Of a stretch of 64,000 nucleotides of DNA, positions 1 to 10,269 are shown piece after piece. The DNA lies in assembly GCA_015847255.1 (NCBI GenBank), contig JADLZK010002652.1:434001-498000 (forward strand). Direction: 5' to 3'. This DNA comes from Hyparrhenia diplandra (taxonomy: Eukaryota > Streptophyta > Magnoliopsida > Poales > Poaceae). Under the pieces are notes generated by a model, which was not told the origin of the DNA, did not search any database, and saw only the letters and a program-made list of their open reading frames with translations. Made by a program: the position numbers and the translations under genes. Each line of letters starts with the position of its first letter. Position 1 is the stretch's first letter.

Positions 1-504
1 TTTCTTTCGACCGACGTAACAATTTATCTCCATGCTCGACCACACTCCAAAGTCACTGGACCCCCTAGAGTCATCTCTGTACTTGGTCGTTTCGCAGTAT
101 GTGTGACTGGTGTACTCCCCGCATAGACTGACGACTAGCAGATGACTCCTTAACGTAGTCGAACAGCCCAATAGCTTGCCTGAGCATCGCGTCTCCTTGC
201 TGCGGCTATACCGGTGCGTTAAGGCTAGGACTGGCATCTACCATAAGTGACCCCTTTTTCGTCTACGTCTACACTTCATCATCGACCATAATCGTATGCA
301 TGCTAAAATGATTGTGAGATAAAAACAAAGCATTAGCTAAAATCGCCACCCACATCCGGGCGTGGCTCGGCTAAAATAATAAGTGTTTTTTAACCGCTTT
401 TTTTCACTAACTGTTTTCTTGTTACGGCCAAAAGAAGCAAAGTATTATGCCCGGGGGGCAACTTCACCCAAGACTTTACCTTCAAACGGCTCACGTGAGT
501 GGAT

Positions 505-1118
505 TCATCTCATCGAAAGTGTCGTCGCCCGCCCGTCGGCTTCTTGGCGCAGGTCGCAGCGGCAGCCTCCGTCGTCCCGAGTGCGTAGCCTAGGCGGACG
601 CGTTGAAACCGCACTCGGGGAAAGTGGGAGCGCACCACCGCCAGAGCGTGTCGAGCCATGTCGTGAGTAGCCTGGCGAGTGAACTCCATGAAGTTTGCCC
701 AGGCCGCCGTGCTTCGCCGCTCCACGTTTTTGCGCGTCGCATGGCGGTGCTTCCTCCGATTGGCCCCGCCAACCGCATAGCCATGAATGGCGTCGAGGAT
801 TGGCCCGACGCCCCGCAGAGAGACTGCGTACGACCCTTCCACAGGGCACGATCGACCTCCAGATCACTTAATCTGGTAACGGAGGTCGCATGCAAGGCTG
901 ACAATCCATGCACGGTAAGGTCAGCAAACTACGATTCATATAATTTTTCGGCAGGTAATTGTTCAGCAGAAAACGGACATACCATCACGGTCGGCGGTGG
1001 TGTTCTGAAGCTCCTCGCGCAGCTCATCCGTCAGCTGGTTCGCCATCACAAGCTGCCGCTGCAGGGTCTCGACAGACGCTTCATACTCTGCAAAGGTATT
1101 CTCCAACCGACACATTAA
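505..1118 (-). pseudogene. Possible 3' end of the antisense transposon gene
   Basis: Three overlapping minus-strand frames exist here, none with a recognisable domain. The block is GC-rich like the exons upstream of it, and drops to AT-rich sequence before position 500. I infer the terminal exon and 3' UTR of the antisense gene, but cannot tell which frame was used. Confidence 0.25.
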
Positions 1119-1154
1119 TTATTTTTACTAACACTTCTTGTGAGGTATCTTGGA

Positions 1155-1864
1155 TCAATTATTCGAGCGTTCATCATACATACCAAGTACTTGAGTGCGG
1201 GCATCGCGGGCGCGTCCGCTGCTCTGGCGATGAGGCGCGACGACACGCTCCTCCTCAAGGCGCTTGTGGTCGGCGGCCAGCTGCGCGCGCTCCGCTTCCA
1301 GGGCCTTACCTTCCCTGGCAACCCGTGCAGTTTTGCGATCCAGACGTGTTCGCTCGATCTCCAGGACTTCACGCTCGGCAGCTAGTGCCGCCCTTTCCTG
1401 TGCAAAGGTGCAGCCTTTGCGCGTCGCCGTTACCGGCCCGCAGCGGTCCCTCGACCGCAAGCACCGCTCGCTCTTCGGCAAGACGGTCGCGTTCACAGGA
1501 GAGCTCATCCCGCGCCTGTCTGGCCTCAAGAAGGGCCCCTTGGCACTCCTCCAGCTCTTCGCGTAGACGGCGGATTTCTTCATTTCGGATATGCTATACA
1601 ATGACATGCAATCACAGGATGTGTATGGCAAAATCACAATGCAAAACAGGGTGGCCGCATACTTACGCGCAGGCGGCTGGCTCCCTCCTCCACTTGGCGA
1701 GCTATGCGCGTCGGCTCGTCCTCCTCTTCAACGTCGGGCCAGTCTTGCTCCACCTGGGGCACCGGGTCCTCGGCGGCCTCGTACCATCCGTCAACCTCCT
1801 CCATCTCCTGGTCCTCACCCTCGATTTGGATGTAGTCCAGGGGGGACTCAGGGCGATTGGCCAA
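1155..1864 (-). pseudogene. Acidic and coiled-coil exons of the antisense transposon gene
   Basis: Two minus-strand frames follow each other. At 1,634-1,864 the product is very acidic (DQEMEEVDGWYEAAEDP). At 1,155-1,637 it becomes a heptad-rich Ala/Glu/Arg stretch (AERAALAAEREVLEIERTRL) that must form a coiled coil. A coiled coil after an acidic linker is usual at the C-terminal end of PF04195-type grass transposon proteins. Long plus-strand ORFs over the same bases are GC-driven shadows. Confidence 0.45.
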
Positions 1865-2231
1865 GGGGGCGGCCTCCGGTCTTGGCGCCGCTGGCTCTGG
1901 CGCATCGCCAGACGGCTCTTGCTGCCCGGCTACCCCTTGTGGTGCTACGGGCGCTGGAGTGTCTTCAGCCGGTACTTCCGCTCGGTGCAGCCGAGGTCTT
2001 GCGTTTGCAACAGGCTCACCCTGCTGCTGGGTGTCGGTGACGTGCCGCGGCTGTGTTGGCTCGGCGATGGGTCCCCTATATCAACAGCGTCATTCACATG
2101 TTCTCATACGGGCAATGTGACCAATCAGGATCGACAGTAAGTATGCTTACACATTGGCGAAGCGTAGACCGCGGATACGGCCTCCCGAGCTGCCACCACT
2201 GCGGCCTCCTCCACTCTGTGGCGCCGTCACG

Positions 2232-2700
2232 TCACCGTGTGGGCCGGCTGTTGCACTTGGTGGACCAGTTGGTGCACTTGGCGTCCTCTCTCCTCCAGAA
2301 TGCTGCACATAACATGGCGCCAATCAGTCTACTTAGCTTTACTCGGGGACTCCAGAACATTTGAAGCATACTTACAACTGCGGTCGACTCAACAAAGGCT
2401 TCAAGATCTTCATCGGCAAGAAAGTCATCTTCAGGCGGGCAAGCTTCAGCGGTGATGACGAGGCGGCGCATAGCCATCACCTTCCTCGGGGAAACGCCCG
2501 GCGCCGATGGGTTCTCCAGCGGCGCTTGCCGGGCTGGCCATAACACCCTCTGCCACCCCGCCGGGCACTTCCGGTGCCGCAGGTGCGGGGGGGCGGCGTT
2601 CTTCAAGAGCGTGGGCACGAACGACGGCAGCTTCCTCGGGTGACAGGCTGAAGTACCGGCCGGCTGCGCGTCATCCCATGGATCTGCAAGTATCATCGAC
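2232..2700 (-). pseudogene. Middle part of the antisense transposon gene
   Basis: The minus strand gives a proline- and alanine-rich stretch containing LSPEEAAVVRAHALEER, which resembles the linker region of PF04195 proteins. Reading frames change at about 2,450 and 2,640, so no single ORF spans it. It sits between the PF04195 exon and the acidic/coiled-coil exons and is probably the next exon of the same gene. No catalytic motif is visible. Confidence 0.4.
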
Positions 2701-2849
2701 AGAGAAAGATAATTGAAATCTATAGCAACGCCGCATCAATCCAATCGGACTACACTTACAGCGGTGGCCGGGTTCCGGGAGGAGAATGTATGGGCACCGC
2801 CAGCGATTGTGCGGCGTCCCGGCCGTCGCCACATATTTTGGCTACCGGC

Positions 2850-3774
2850 TCACGGACTTTGACCTACGGCGTAAACTCCGGGCCGACTCACGGTGGGATC
2901 ATTCAGCCCGGTGTACTTGAAACCCGGGGGTGATCTCCCGCTTGAGTGGTCGGATCCGGTGCTCCACGAACACGCAAGGTCGATGCCGCCCACATGAAGG
3001 TCTTCGATCATGGCCGCCTTCCCTCCCGCACGCGGCATGTCGGCGACCGCGGGCTCCTCGTTCCAGCTCGCTTTGTCTCACCGGGCACCACGGGTGGGAT
3101 CGGCCGGGATGGGCACCTCCGACTAGGGCAGGTAGAACCACCACGTGTACCGGCTGAGCCACGTTCGATGGCAGCGGCGTGGAAGGAAACTGACTTGCTC
3201 GGTTGCCCCGGAGCTTCACAAACACGCCACCAGCCACACGCGAACCCGAATCCCCCTTCAACCCAACATAGAAGAAATACTTCCACAGACTAAGGTTGGG
3301 CAGGATGCCGAGGCAACACTCACAAAGCGTTATGAAGATGGCGATGTCGAGGATGGCGTTCGGGCGGTGGCGGAGTTGGAGCCCGTACAAAGATCGGGGA
3401 GCTCCAGCGGGGGAGAACGGGTGCGCCAAGATCCCAAATCCTCGCCCGAAGTGGCTCTCAAACACCACTACCTCATCGGTTTGAGGCATGGGGTATGGCT
3501 CCGCCTCCGGCACTCTCCAACCGGCGATGACCCTCTCCGGCAATACACGGGCGCCCACCGGCTCCCTCACCGCCCCTCGGTGGGACAGCGAGCAGCCACT
3601 CCCGCCATCCATCCGGATTACCGGATCTGCCGCCGCAAGCGGCATGGGCTCTCCATCACGTCCCGCGGCGGCGGCGGCATGACGGCGGCAGCTAGCGCCC
3701 TCCAGCGGCTCAAAGAAGCTTCGCCCCTGGCGCCCGGCGCGTGCCACGATGATCCATCTCTCCCCAATTGGCTC
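2850..3774 (-). pseudogene. Antisense transposon gene, exon with PF04195-type 'putative gypsy type transposon' domain
   Basis: The minus-strand reading frame contains a stretch around FESHFGRGFGILAHPF, then a region like AIFITLCECCLGILPNLSLW. This is the pattern I associate with the PF04195 domain of grass retroelements. The frame then breaks: the sequel with FKYTGLND lies in another frame at 2,850-3,038. The function is unknown, and the family is found only with transposons. A 3' splice site is plausible near 3,774 (TGTAG). The frame as read opens at a GTG near 3,747, and an upstream ATG near 3,757 soon meets a stop, so the true start is unclear. I treat it as a decayed or mis-sequenced copy. 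Confidence 0.65.
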
Positions 3775-3892
3775 TACATTTCAAGAAGATGAACGAGTGT
3801 CGACCAAAATCAAAACGACCCAAATCCAAATCCAAATCGACTACATTGGGGCGTCAAGTAACGGGCAAATCAATAGATCTATAAGGTACTTA

Positions 3893-4055
3893 CCTCTCGA
3901 GATCGGTGGCGGCGCGATTGAAGATGCGAAGCGCCGGTGCGGTCGCAAACCCTAGCCGGTGCTCACTGTAGCAGGAAGAAGAAGAAGGGGCTCGAGACGA
4001 CGAAAGGGCGCTCAGGCGGATGAGACGAGGAGAAGCGGGGCGCCGGTATTTATAA
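3893..4055 (-). promoter_or_regulatory. TATA box, leader exon and splice donor of the antisense gene
   Basis: Read on the minus strand, TTATAAATA lies at 4,055-4,047. A GC-rich leader follows, and then a strong plant splice donor GAGAG|GTAAGT with the intron starting at 3,893. The next exon holds the PF04195-type domain. An independent Pol II promoter running against the LTR direction fits the antisense extra genes known in Tat-lineage elements. The transcription start itself is inferred. Confidence 0.5.
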
Positions 4056-4059
4056 CCCC

Positions 4060-4972
4060 GTCCGCCCCTAGGGTTGCTGCATGGGCAACCGTGCTGGCAG
4101 CAGGCCGCGCCTCCCCATTTCCTGGGTTGAGTGCATGCGGCAGGCGGCGGCGTCAGTTGCCATCATTGCACTTTCCAGGCGCGCGTGAGTTGAGGCGTTG
4201 CCACGCGTCCTATCCCCTCGATTTCGCTCGGTTTGTTCCCATACACGATGCGGGATATTAATTGACCGGATCGTTGCCTTCTAGATTTTTTGGGACACGA
4301 GCAGCCCAATCTTCTCGATGAAGATTCATCGATATCTTGGGGTCTACAGATTCTCTGATCAACTTTTCCTTAAACCCCGGGCTATTGAGATTCGTTACCA
4401 TTATGGTATGTCCCGGATATTCTCCAGATTGGTGCTGTGCGCACCTTGACCCATGCATGATGCATTGGCACCCTACGTCCGGGAAGACATACAGTGCTCG
4501 GGGTCTCCACGTACGGGCTCCATCCTGGAGTTTGGTCTTGCGCCAGTTAGGTTTCTGATTACTCGGGGACTTTTTGCTCGCATTTTTCTTATGACCCTAG
4601 CAATGCGTGATTACTCACCTACTCCTAGGCTCGGGGACTAAGTGGGCACACTTCACCTACGGTGAATCGTGCTCATTTTCGTTATTACATTTTTTAGTGT
4701 TTTTCCACTATACGTGGGCACACTCGCCGTAAAGAAAAAAGATTTTTTCATTGGAGCACCCAAAGATCCAGCAGCGGACTCGTCAAGACTAGACCGGTCG
4801 GGAAGCAATGGAAAGGAGTTACAGAACATGGGTGGGTGGTCGAGAGCTGTCCCGGGCTAGTCGGCGTTTAACTAGTCCGGTCGACACCGTATGAAGACTG
4901 GTCGACAACATCTCCCGATGATCGGAGTGTCAAGACTCTTTCACCTGCAGCATACAGCGTGCTCGGGGACTA
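4060..4972 (+). other. Noncoding region before the gypsy 3' LTR
   Basis: No coding frame is supported. The stretch contains tandem-like CTCGGGGACT phrases and CCTACTCCTAGGCTCGGGGACTA just before the LTR. Such blocks flank the polypurine tract in many grass gypsy elements. The part at 4,060-4,260 is the upstream region of the antisense promoter. Confidence 0.4.
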
Positions 4973-5451
4973 GCTGTGGGGGGATAAGCCCCTATCCCCT
5001 CACGGGTCACTTTGGGTTAGCCTCCCCGCCGGCCCGGGGCGGATTGAAGCCCATGGCGCTAGAAGACCGCAATTATCGGAGATCACGGCCCTGAACTTGG
5101 TCGCCAAGATAGTTTCCTAGTATAGCCCTATCGTAATCACTACATACTTTCCTATTGTAACCGATCAGGATAGATCTTGTCGGACCGGATCCGACCTGTA
5201 ACCCTGCTCCCCAGACTATATAAGGAGGTCAGGGATCCCCCCCGAGGGACCATCTGATTCTCAATCAATCAATACAACTAAGCAGGACGTAGGCTTTATG
5301 CCATCAAGGCGGCCGAACCTGGGTAAAACCCGTGTGTTTTGTCCTTCGCTCGTTCTGCTTAACGTCTCGTTAGCCGTCTAGCACATCCCTAACCGCTCAA
5401 TCTACTAGCCGGGCATACCCCTGCTAGACTATCGCCGATAAACCGACGACA
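4973..5451 (+). repeat. Gypsy LTR, Tat-like, about 480 bp
   Basis: The proposed start is TGTGGGGGGATA after GGGGACTAGC, and the proposed end is near CCGACGACA. Inside is a TATA box CTATATAAGG at 5,217, then a leader with GGCGGCCGAACCTGGGTAAA, a phrase common in grass gypsy R/U5 regions. Only one copy is in the window, so the borders are estimates. The 90 bases after it (to about 5,545) are not assigned. Confidence 0.6.
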
Positions 5452-5735
5452 CCACCTACGACGGCTTCATCCTCCCACCCGAAGCCTTGGCGAGCGCTGC
5501 TTCGTCATCTCCGATAGCGCTCGCCCTCCTCCTCGATCTCCTAGCCTACATTTTGTTGGATACTCAACTATACTTTGTTTATTCCTCTTTTCCTAAACTA
5601 CATTTTTTTTGTTCTTTACCTCAGTGGTTTGTGTAGCCCTCATAAACTGCCTATTACAGAATTGAACCGTATAGTATTAGGCCCCCGCTAATTTTCAGCG
5701 ATCGAAATTTTGAAATCTGCTCAGCGACGAAGGTG

Positions 5736-5888
5736 GTAGTGCTCTACCTTCGTAAAACGGAAGGTCCGGGGTTCAAGCCCTAGCCTCCGCATATTGCACA
5801 TGGTGCGGGTAAGGCTTAGCGCTAAAATACCCTACCTCAGACCCCGCGCAGTGCGGGAGCCTACGGCACTGGGTACGCCCTTTTTCAG
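5736..5888 (+). mobile_element. tRNA-derived SINE with 12-bp target duplication
   Basis: The 153-bp insert starts GTAGTGCTCTACC, carries a Pol III B-box-like GGTTCAAGCCC at 5,770-5,780, and ends in CCCTTTTTCAG. It is flanked by identical 12-mers GCGACGAAGGTG (5,724-5,735 and 5,889-5,900). The related empty site near 47,420-47,440 reads CAGCGACGG and continues with ACTTCAGTGATTTCC, without the insert. An A-box-like stretch lies near the start. The combination identifies a short interspersed element rather than a tRNA gene. Confidence 0.85.
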
Positions 5889-6285
5889 GCGACGAAGGTG
5901 CTTCAGTGATTTCCATCCAACAGCAGCCATCAATGCATCATCAGGCAGAAAGAGATAGCGAAGCACGGTGTCGCCTGAATTTTTCGATCGCCTCGAGGAA
6001 AGGTGATAATTTTGTGCTCAGATTGATATATAGAGTTGTAGATACCGAACTTGCGCCGACCGCTACTATAATGTTGTTATCTATGTGTTTTTGTCATAGG
6101 AAGCTGCAACTACTGCTGCTTATTTTGTTCACGGACCATCAGGCGGGAAGAGATAGAGAGCACGCAGTGTCGCTTGATTTTTTCAGTCACCTGTAACTGA
6201 GTGAAGGTGATAACTTTATCCTAAGATGGATATATCGAGTTGTTAGATACTGAACCTGACACCGACTGCTACAATGTTGGTCTAA

Positions 6286-6436
6286 GGGCCTGTTGGTTGG
6301 TATCCAAAATTTGCCCAACCAAAGATTTGGCTAGCCTTGGTTTTGGATATCATTTGGCAGGCTACCAAAACTTATCAACCTCTCACATTTAGCTTGCCAA
6401 ATATATGGAAAAACATTTTACGTAGCTTTGGCTTGC
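6286..6436 (+). mobile_element. Truncated Tourist-like MITE
   Basis: The insert begins TAA|GGGCCTGTTGGTTGG, matching the TAA target site and GGGCCTGTTTGG terminus of PIF/Harbinger (Tourist-like) MITEs. It interrupts a tandem unit of the host repeat (ACAATGTTG continues after about 6,436). The right terminal repeat is not visible, so the copy is truncated or rearranged. Confidence 0.5.
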
Positions 6437-6790
6437 TGAACCTGACACCAGAGTGCTACTATAATGTTGCTATCAGGCGGGAAGAGAGAGAGCGTGCGGT
6501 GTATAGTCTGATTTTTTCAGTCACCTGTAAGTGAGGAAAGGTGGTACCTTTTATCCCGGATGGATATCTAGAGTTGTAGATACTGAACAATACACCTGAC
6601 TGCTACTATAACTATAATGTTGTTATCTGTGTGTTTTTATCATAGGAACTACAACTACTACTGCTTATTTTCTTTATAAAAAAGTTCCTATTAAATGAAC
6701 TGTTGCTAAACTACCGTTTATATTCCTCTCTATTCCTCAACTACATATTTTTTGCGATCTGTGCCTCTTTGGTTTGTTTAGTCCTCATAG

Positions 6791-6810
6791 CACTATGTAA
6801 AAAAAGGCCT
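6791..6810 (+). repeat. CACTA left terminal inverted repeat
   Basis: It starts CACTATGTAAAAAAAGGC. The same bases, less two A, appear inverted at 45,077-45,092. The TAG directly before it is the target duplication. Confidence 0.85.
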
Positions 6811-7870
6811 CTGAGGCCGCTTTGAGGGCTTTTCTGATCAGCCGTCTCCGCCCATTAGGGTCTCTAAATGTCCGTCTTTACGGACCTTTCAGATGGCGTC
6901 TGCGACGAGCTTTAATACGCATTGTGTTTTAGTGCGTCTCAAACTTTCCGTCTGTAGTAAAACCTTGTTACACACGCACCGTGGAACGCCTATGTCACGA
7001 GGGGTTTTTGCGTGGTGGGGGGTACCTTGTATCTATAGACATTATTACCGAAGAAGCGACTATACCTTTTGAAACGCCACGCACCCCGGCATCGCGAACC
7101 GATCGTATCCGCGTCCAAAAGTAGCGACGCAGACGAACCCAGAGATGCATCAGAACGGTTTTCGACCGCATGCACACGTGTATAAGAAGGCATCTCGTGC
7201 CACTAACGCACACAGGCGCTTGTATACATCGCGGGCGCTCTAATCGTTATCCATTCACGGACACCCGATCACTATAAGGGTGCGTGAAACCATTATTCAA
7301 ATATGCACCCGTGTGGAACGCAGCCGACTGTGATATCTTCGTACTTGGCTGGACGCCTGTGGTACACGCGTGTTCGTGTCACCCTACTGAGCTACTGACG
7401 CAGATTAGATTGCTCGATCAGAACTACACTCCGATTCCACAGGACGCTTGTTTTGTACTACCATCCGTGAAACTTAATGCACTTTCGCACGCTTCCGTAG
7501 GTCGTTCAACTGTAACTCGTACAGAACTACGAGTCGCATGTTTAAAGCGATCGTCCGTAATGTGTTCCATGTTACGCACGGTTGTTCACAAAGACGATGT
7601 CGAAGTAACACACGAGCTTCGAGGCGTGTTTTAGTAAGCTCGTCTGCGTTTCCTTTCTAGCTATTACAGACGTTCTTTTGTACCCACGCCTGTGGGATTT
7701 AGTCGCTTTTACGGATGACCATTTTGATTACGCACGATCAGAACGTTACGCACTTTGAGGGACGCTTGTTCGGTGTTTGGGGCGTTTCTTGATTCTGCAC
7801 GACGGACATTTAGCACGAAACCTACAGCGCGCATCGGCAGGCTATGGTCGTACATAGATAATGAACCGTT
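6811..7870. repeat. CACTA left subterminal region
   Basis: This is a CpG-rich noncoding block with short recurring motifs such as CCGTCTGTAGTA (near 6,947), TTACGGAC and ATTACAGACG (near 7,665). The same CGTCTGTARTA motif is found inverted near 44,945 at the other end. Subterminal repeats in both orientations are the transposase-binding regions of CACTA elements. The ORF at 7,284-7,634 (116 aa) has no recognisable domain and I do not call it a gene. Confidence 0.55.
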
Positions 7871-8179
7871 TCAGCTATGCGACGTAAATTGAAAATGGTA
7901 GACACCGGCAAACACAAATAATACTGAGATGCATAGGTCCGATCACAAACAAATGGCGCGACGGCAGCAAGCATTGCAAATTCAGGTGTATCTCAGATTG
8001 TTCACACGGATGTACCCGGTTCTTCAGGGCACGCCACGCATTGTTCACAACACAAATAAACACAGTTCACATTCATGTATCCACTTTGATCGTCATGCAA
8101 AAAGGGAAACAAGAATACGTTCACATGCATGTATCCACCTGATCGTCATGCGGCAAGGGAAACGAGAATCAACTCACGG

Positions 8180-8505
8180 TTTATTTAAACGAAATGCTCG
8201 CTTCTCGGGGCTGATGACATGTTTCATAAGAAACTTGGCCATCTTCTCTCTAATATCCTCCAAGTTGATGGAATCTCCGTCAAGTCAAAATCCTAATACA
8301 AAGAAAGGTAGGCGTAAGTGTTTGTGTACACATGGTCTATTTTGCCAAACAAAGGTAGGCACAAGATGGAGCTGCACTTCGAAAGTTACCTCGTGGCGAT
8401 CTAAATGAACTTGTTTCATCGCAACCATCAAGTGGTGCACCGTGTAGAACCCACATGTCTTGTTATCGGTTTGCAACGAGCACTTTGCAATCATATGAAG
8501 AAATT
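8180..8505 (-). pseudogene. Ulp1-like (C48) cysteine protease, catalytic Cys exon and 3' end
   Basis: On the minus strand the frame at 8,285-8,494 contains LQTDNKTCGFYTVHHLM, matching the Gln...Cys-Gly-[FY]-Tyr active-site block of C48 (SUMO-type) peptidases. A second exon to about 8,180 contains the typical final helix (INLEDIREKMAKFL). These are the last exons of the gene whose earlier parts lie at 12,066-12,455 and 20,990-22,060. C48 genes are commonly carried by grass CACTA and Mutator-like transposons; their role there is not established. The 3' UTR (8,050-8,180) has a duplicated block of about 60 bp. Confidence 0.7.
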
Positions 8506-8539
8506 ACGATAAATCTCAAAGGCCCAATATCGCAAACAT

Positions 8540-9105
8540 ACAGTAGATCTCAAGTTTACCTTCTTTTAAGAGATGGGTTTACGGTAGTGTTGGAGTCCAA
8601 TAAAGTAGTTATGTCTAAGCATGGACAATTTATTGGTGCAAGGCTATGGTTGCGGAGGTTTGTTTTCGCCTAAGTTTGGTGATTTTTGTAATAAGTCGAT
8701 TGAATCGATTTGTGACACAATTAATGATAATTCGAGTGTTTGGCATTCTCGTTTTACGTCATGTGAAGTTTGGTGTCACATCTATCTAGCTTGTAGTTAA
8801 TTCTAGATGTGAATTTTGGTGAGCTTGCGGTTAATTCTAGATTTCACCGTTACCAAAGGTTCTAAGTGTCATAATTGTGTGCAATCTAAGCAACCTCGAA
8901 AGCCTCACAAGGCGGTGGAGAGACTCTTGGCACCTCTAGAACTCATACATTACGATCTATGTGAGATGAATGGTGTGTGGAAAAGAGATATTTCATGACA
9001 TTAATTGATGATGCTTCTAGATTTTGCTATATTTACTTGCTAAAAACTAAAGATGAGGCATTATTAGACTACTTTAAAAATCTTTAAAAATTTGAAGTTG
9101 AAAAT
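8540..9105 (+). pseudogene. Copia GAG-pre-integrase and integrase fragment, copy 1
   Basis: The frames read LLRDGFTVVLESNKVVMSKHG, a GAG-pre-integrase start. This is followed by a zinc-binding tail (NCVQSKQPRKPHK) and an integrase core start (LIHYDLCEMNG, with DDASRFCYIYL after a frame change). In Ty1/copia elements these domains cleave and insert the DNA copy. The core is cut after the first acidic residue, so the fragment is inactive. Confidence 0.75.
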
Positions 9106-9269
9106 TAACAAGAAAGAAAGAAAAAATTAACCAACATGTCTTGTTATCACTTATCGGTTTGCAAATGTGCACTGCAAACATATGAAACACATGCTAGAAT
9201 TTATATATGATGAATAGTTCCCTAAAATTCATATAAAGAAATTTCGATAAATCTCAAAGGCCCAATATC

Positions 9270-9840
9270 TCGCAAAACATCAATAGATCCAAGTTTACCT
9301 CCTTTTTAAGAGATGGGTTTAAGGTAGTGTTGGAGTCCAATAAAGTAGTTATGTCTAAGCATGGACAATTTATTGGTGCAGGCTATGGTTGAGGAGGTTT
9401 GTTTCTCCTAAGTTTGGCAGATTTTTGTAATAAGTCGATGAATCGATTTGTGTCACAATTAATGATAATTCGAGTGTTTGGCATTCTCGTTTTACGTCAT
9501 GTGAAGTTTGGTGTCACATCTATCTAGCTTGCGATTAATTCTAGATGTGAATTTTGGTGAGCTTGCGGTTAATTCTAGATTTCACCATTACCAAAGGTTC
9601 TAAGTGTCATAATTGTGTGCAATCTAAGCAACCTCGAAAGCCTCACAAGCGGTGGAGAGACTCTTGGCACCTCTAGAACTCATACATTCGATCTATGTGA
9701 GATGAATGGTGTGTGGAAAGAGATATTTCATGATATTAATTGATGATGCTTCTAGATTTTGCTATATTTACTTGTGAAAACTAAAGATGAGGCATTATTA
9801 GACTACTTTAAAATCTTTAAGGCTGAAGTTGAAAATTAAC
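9270..9840 (+). pseudogene. Copia GAG-pre-integrase and integrase fragment, copy 2
   Basis: This is a near-identical repeat of the 8,540-9,105 segment with several single-base losses, for example in the GGCTATGG and CACAAGCGG stretches. No frame stays open over more than 60 codons. It is part of the tandem rearrangement beside the copia element. Confidence 0.75.
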
Positions 9841-9924
9841 TAGAAAGAAAGAAAAATTAACCAACATGTTTTGTTATCACTTATCGGGTTCAGAATGTGC
9901 ACTTTGCAAACATATGAAAACACA

Positions 9925-10205
9925 TGTTAGAATTTATATATGAATAGTTCCCCTAAAATTCATATGAAGAAATTTCGATAAATCTCAAAGGCCCAATAGT
10001 TTTGTGTTCCCAAATGGGCTTTATTGTTTCAAAACCCATGAGTAAAGGTCGAGGTGCGATATCAATTAGTATCATCTTTATTTTGGTTGATGTGGAGGTA
10101 GAGAGTTTTCCTCCATATATATTTGTACCAAGCCTTCTTTGGGATTAGACACAACACCACAACTATAATTGGGAGTTTCAACTGAAATTGCCTAATATCT
10201 CAACA
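9925..10205 (+). repeat. Copia 5' LTR
   Basis: It starts TGTTAGAATTTATATATG and ends CCTAATATCTCAACA. The same end sequence closes the element at 12,065. The length of 281 bp is normal for small grass copia elements. Confidence 0.7.
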
Positions 10206-10269
10206 ATCCAAAACCTTATTATAGCCTTTTTCTTGATTTAACTATGTCTTTTTTTTCGACGTCTTTGAG

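Larger units (their letters stand above)
1..5451 (+). mobile_element. 3' portion of a Tat-like Ty3/gypsy retrotransposon
   Basis: The segment ends in an LTR-like block (4,973-5,451). It is preceded by the repeated phrase CTCGGGGACTA, seen at about 4,562, 4,630 and 4,962, which is typical of the untranslated 3' part of grass gypsy elements. A multi-exon gene with a PF04195-type domain runs antisense between the window edge and the LTR. Tat-lineage elements such as Grande and Retand are known to carry an antisense extra ORF between pol and the 3' LTR, so I infer that lineage. No RT or integrase is visible; the 5' part would lie outside the window. The first 380 bases hold nothing I recognise. 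Confidence 0.6.
5545..6790 (+). repeat. Left half of the host repeat region, tandem-like units
   Basis: Units around CCTATTACAGAATTGAA, ATGGATATATCGAGTTGTAG and GTGTGTTTTTGTCATAGGAA recur several times here and again at 45,093-45,860 and 47,330-47,570. The spacing is roughly 300-350 bases with indels. Joining the left part to the right part across the CACTA element restores the unit order. This region was therefore continuous before the 38-kb insertion. What it encodes is unclear; some units end in an AG acceptor followed by ATGAAT, as if exon-derived. Confidence 0.65.
8455..9924 (+). repeat. Rearranged tandem duplications joining protease gene and copia fragments
   Basis: Three similar junction units begin at about 8,455, 9,128 and 9,858. 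The first two contain a scrap of the Ulp1-like gene (ACATGTCTTGTTATC), a piece of copia LTR, then GAG-pre-integrase (WHSR-like) and the start of the integrase core (LIHYDLCEMNGVW, DDASRFCYIYLLK). They end in GAAAGAAAAATTAACC. The first unit lacks about 60 bp of LTR between two CATATGAA copies, which looks like a deletion by 8-bp microhomology. The unit length is about 670-730 bp. Confidence 0.65.

Noticed and set aside
959..2140. 393-codon plus-strand ORF
   Set aside because: It overlaps the antisense transposon exons in a GC-rich stretch and has no domain; it is a shadow of the minus-strand coding sequence.
3145..3792. 215-codon plus-strand ORF
   Set aside because: It runs opposite to the PF04195-type exon and only mirrors its codon structure.
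5736..5790. tRNA gene, because of the B-box-like GGTTCAAGCCC
   Set aside because: No cloverleaf can be formed, and the unit has SINE structure with a 12-bp target duplication.
7284..7634. 116-codon ORF in the left subterminal region
   Set aside because: No homologue known to me, no splice or promoter signal, and it lies in the repeat-rich CACTA end.
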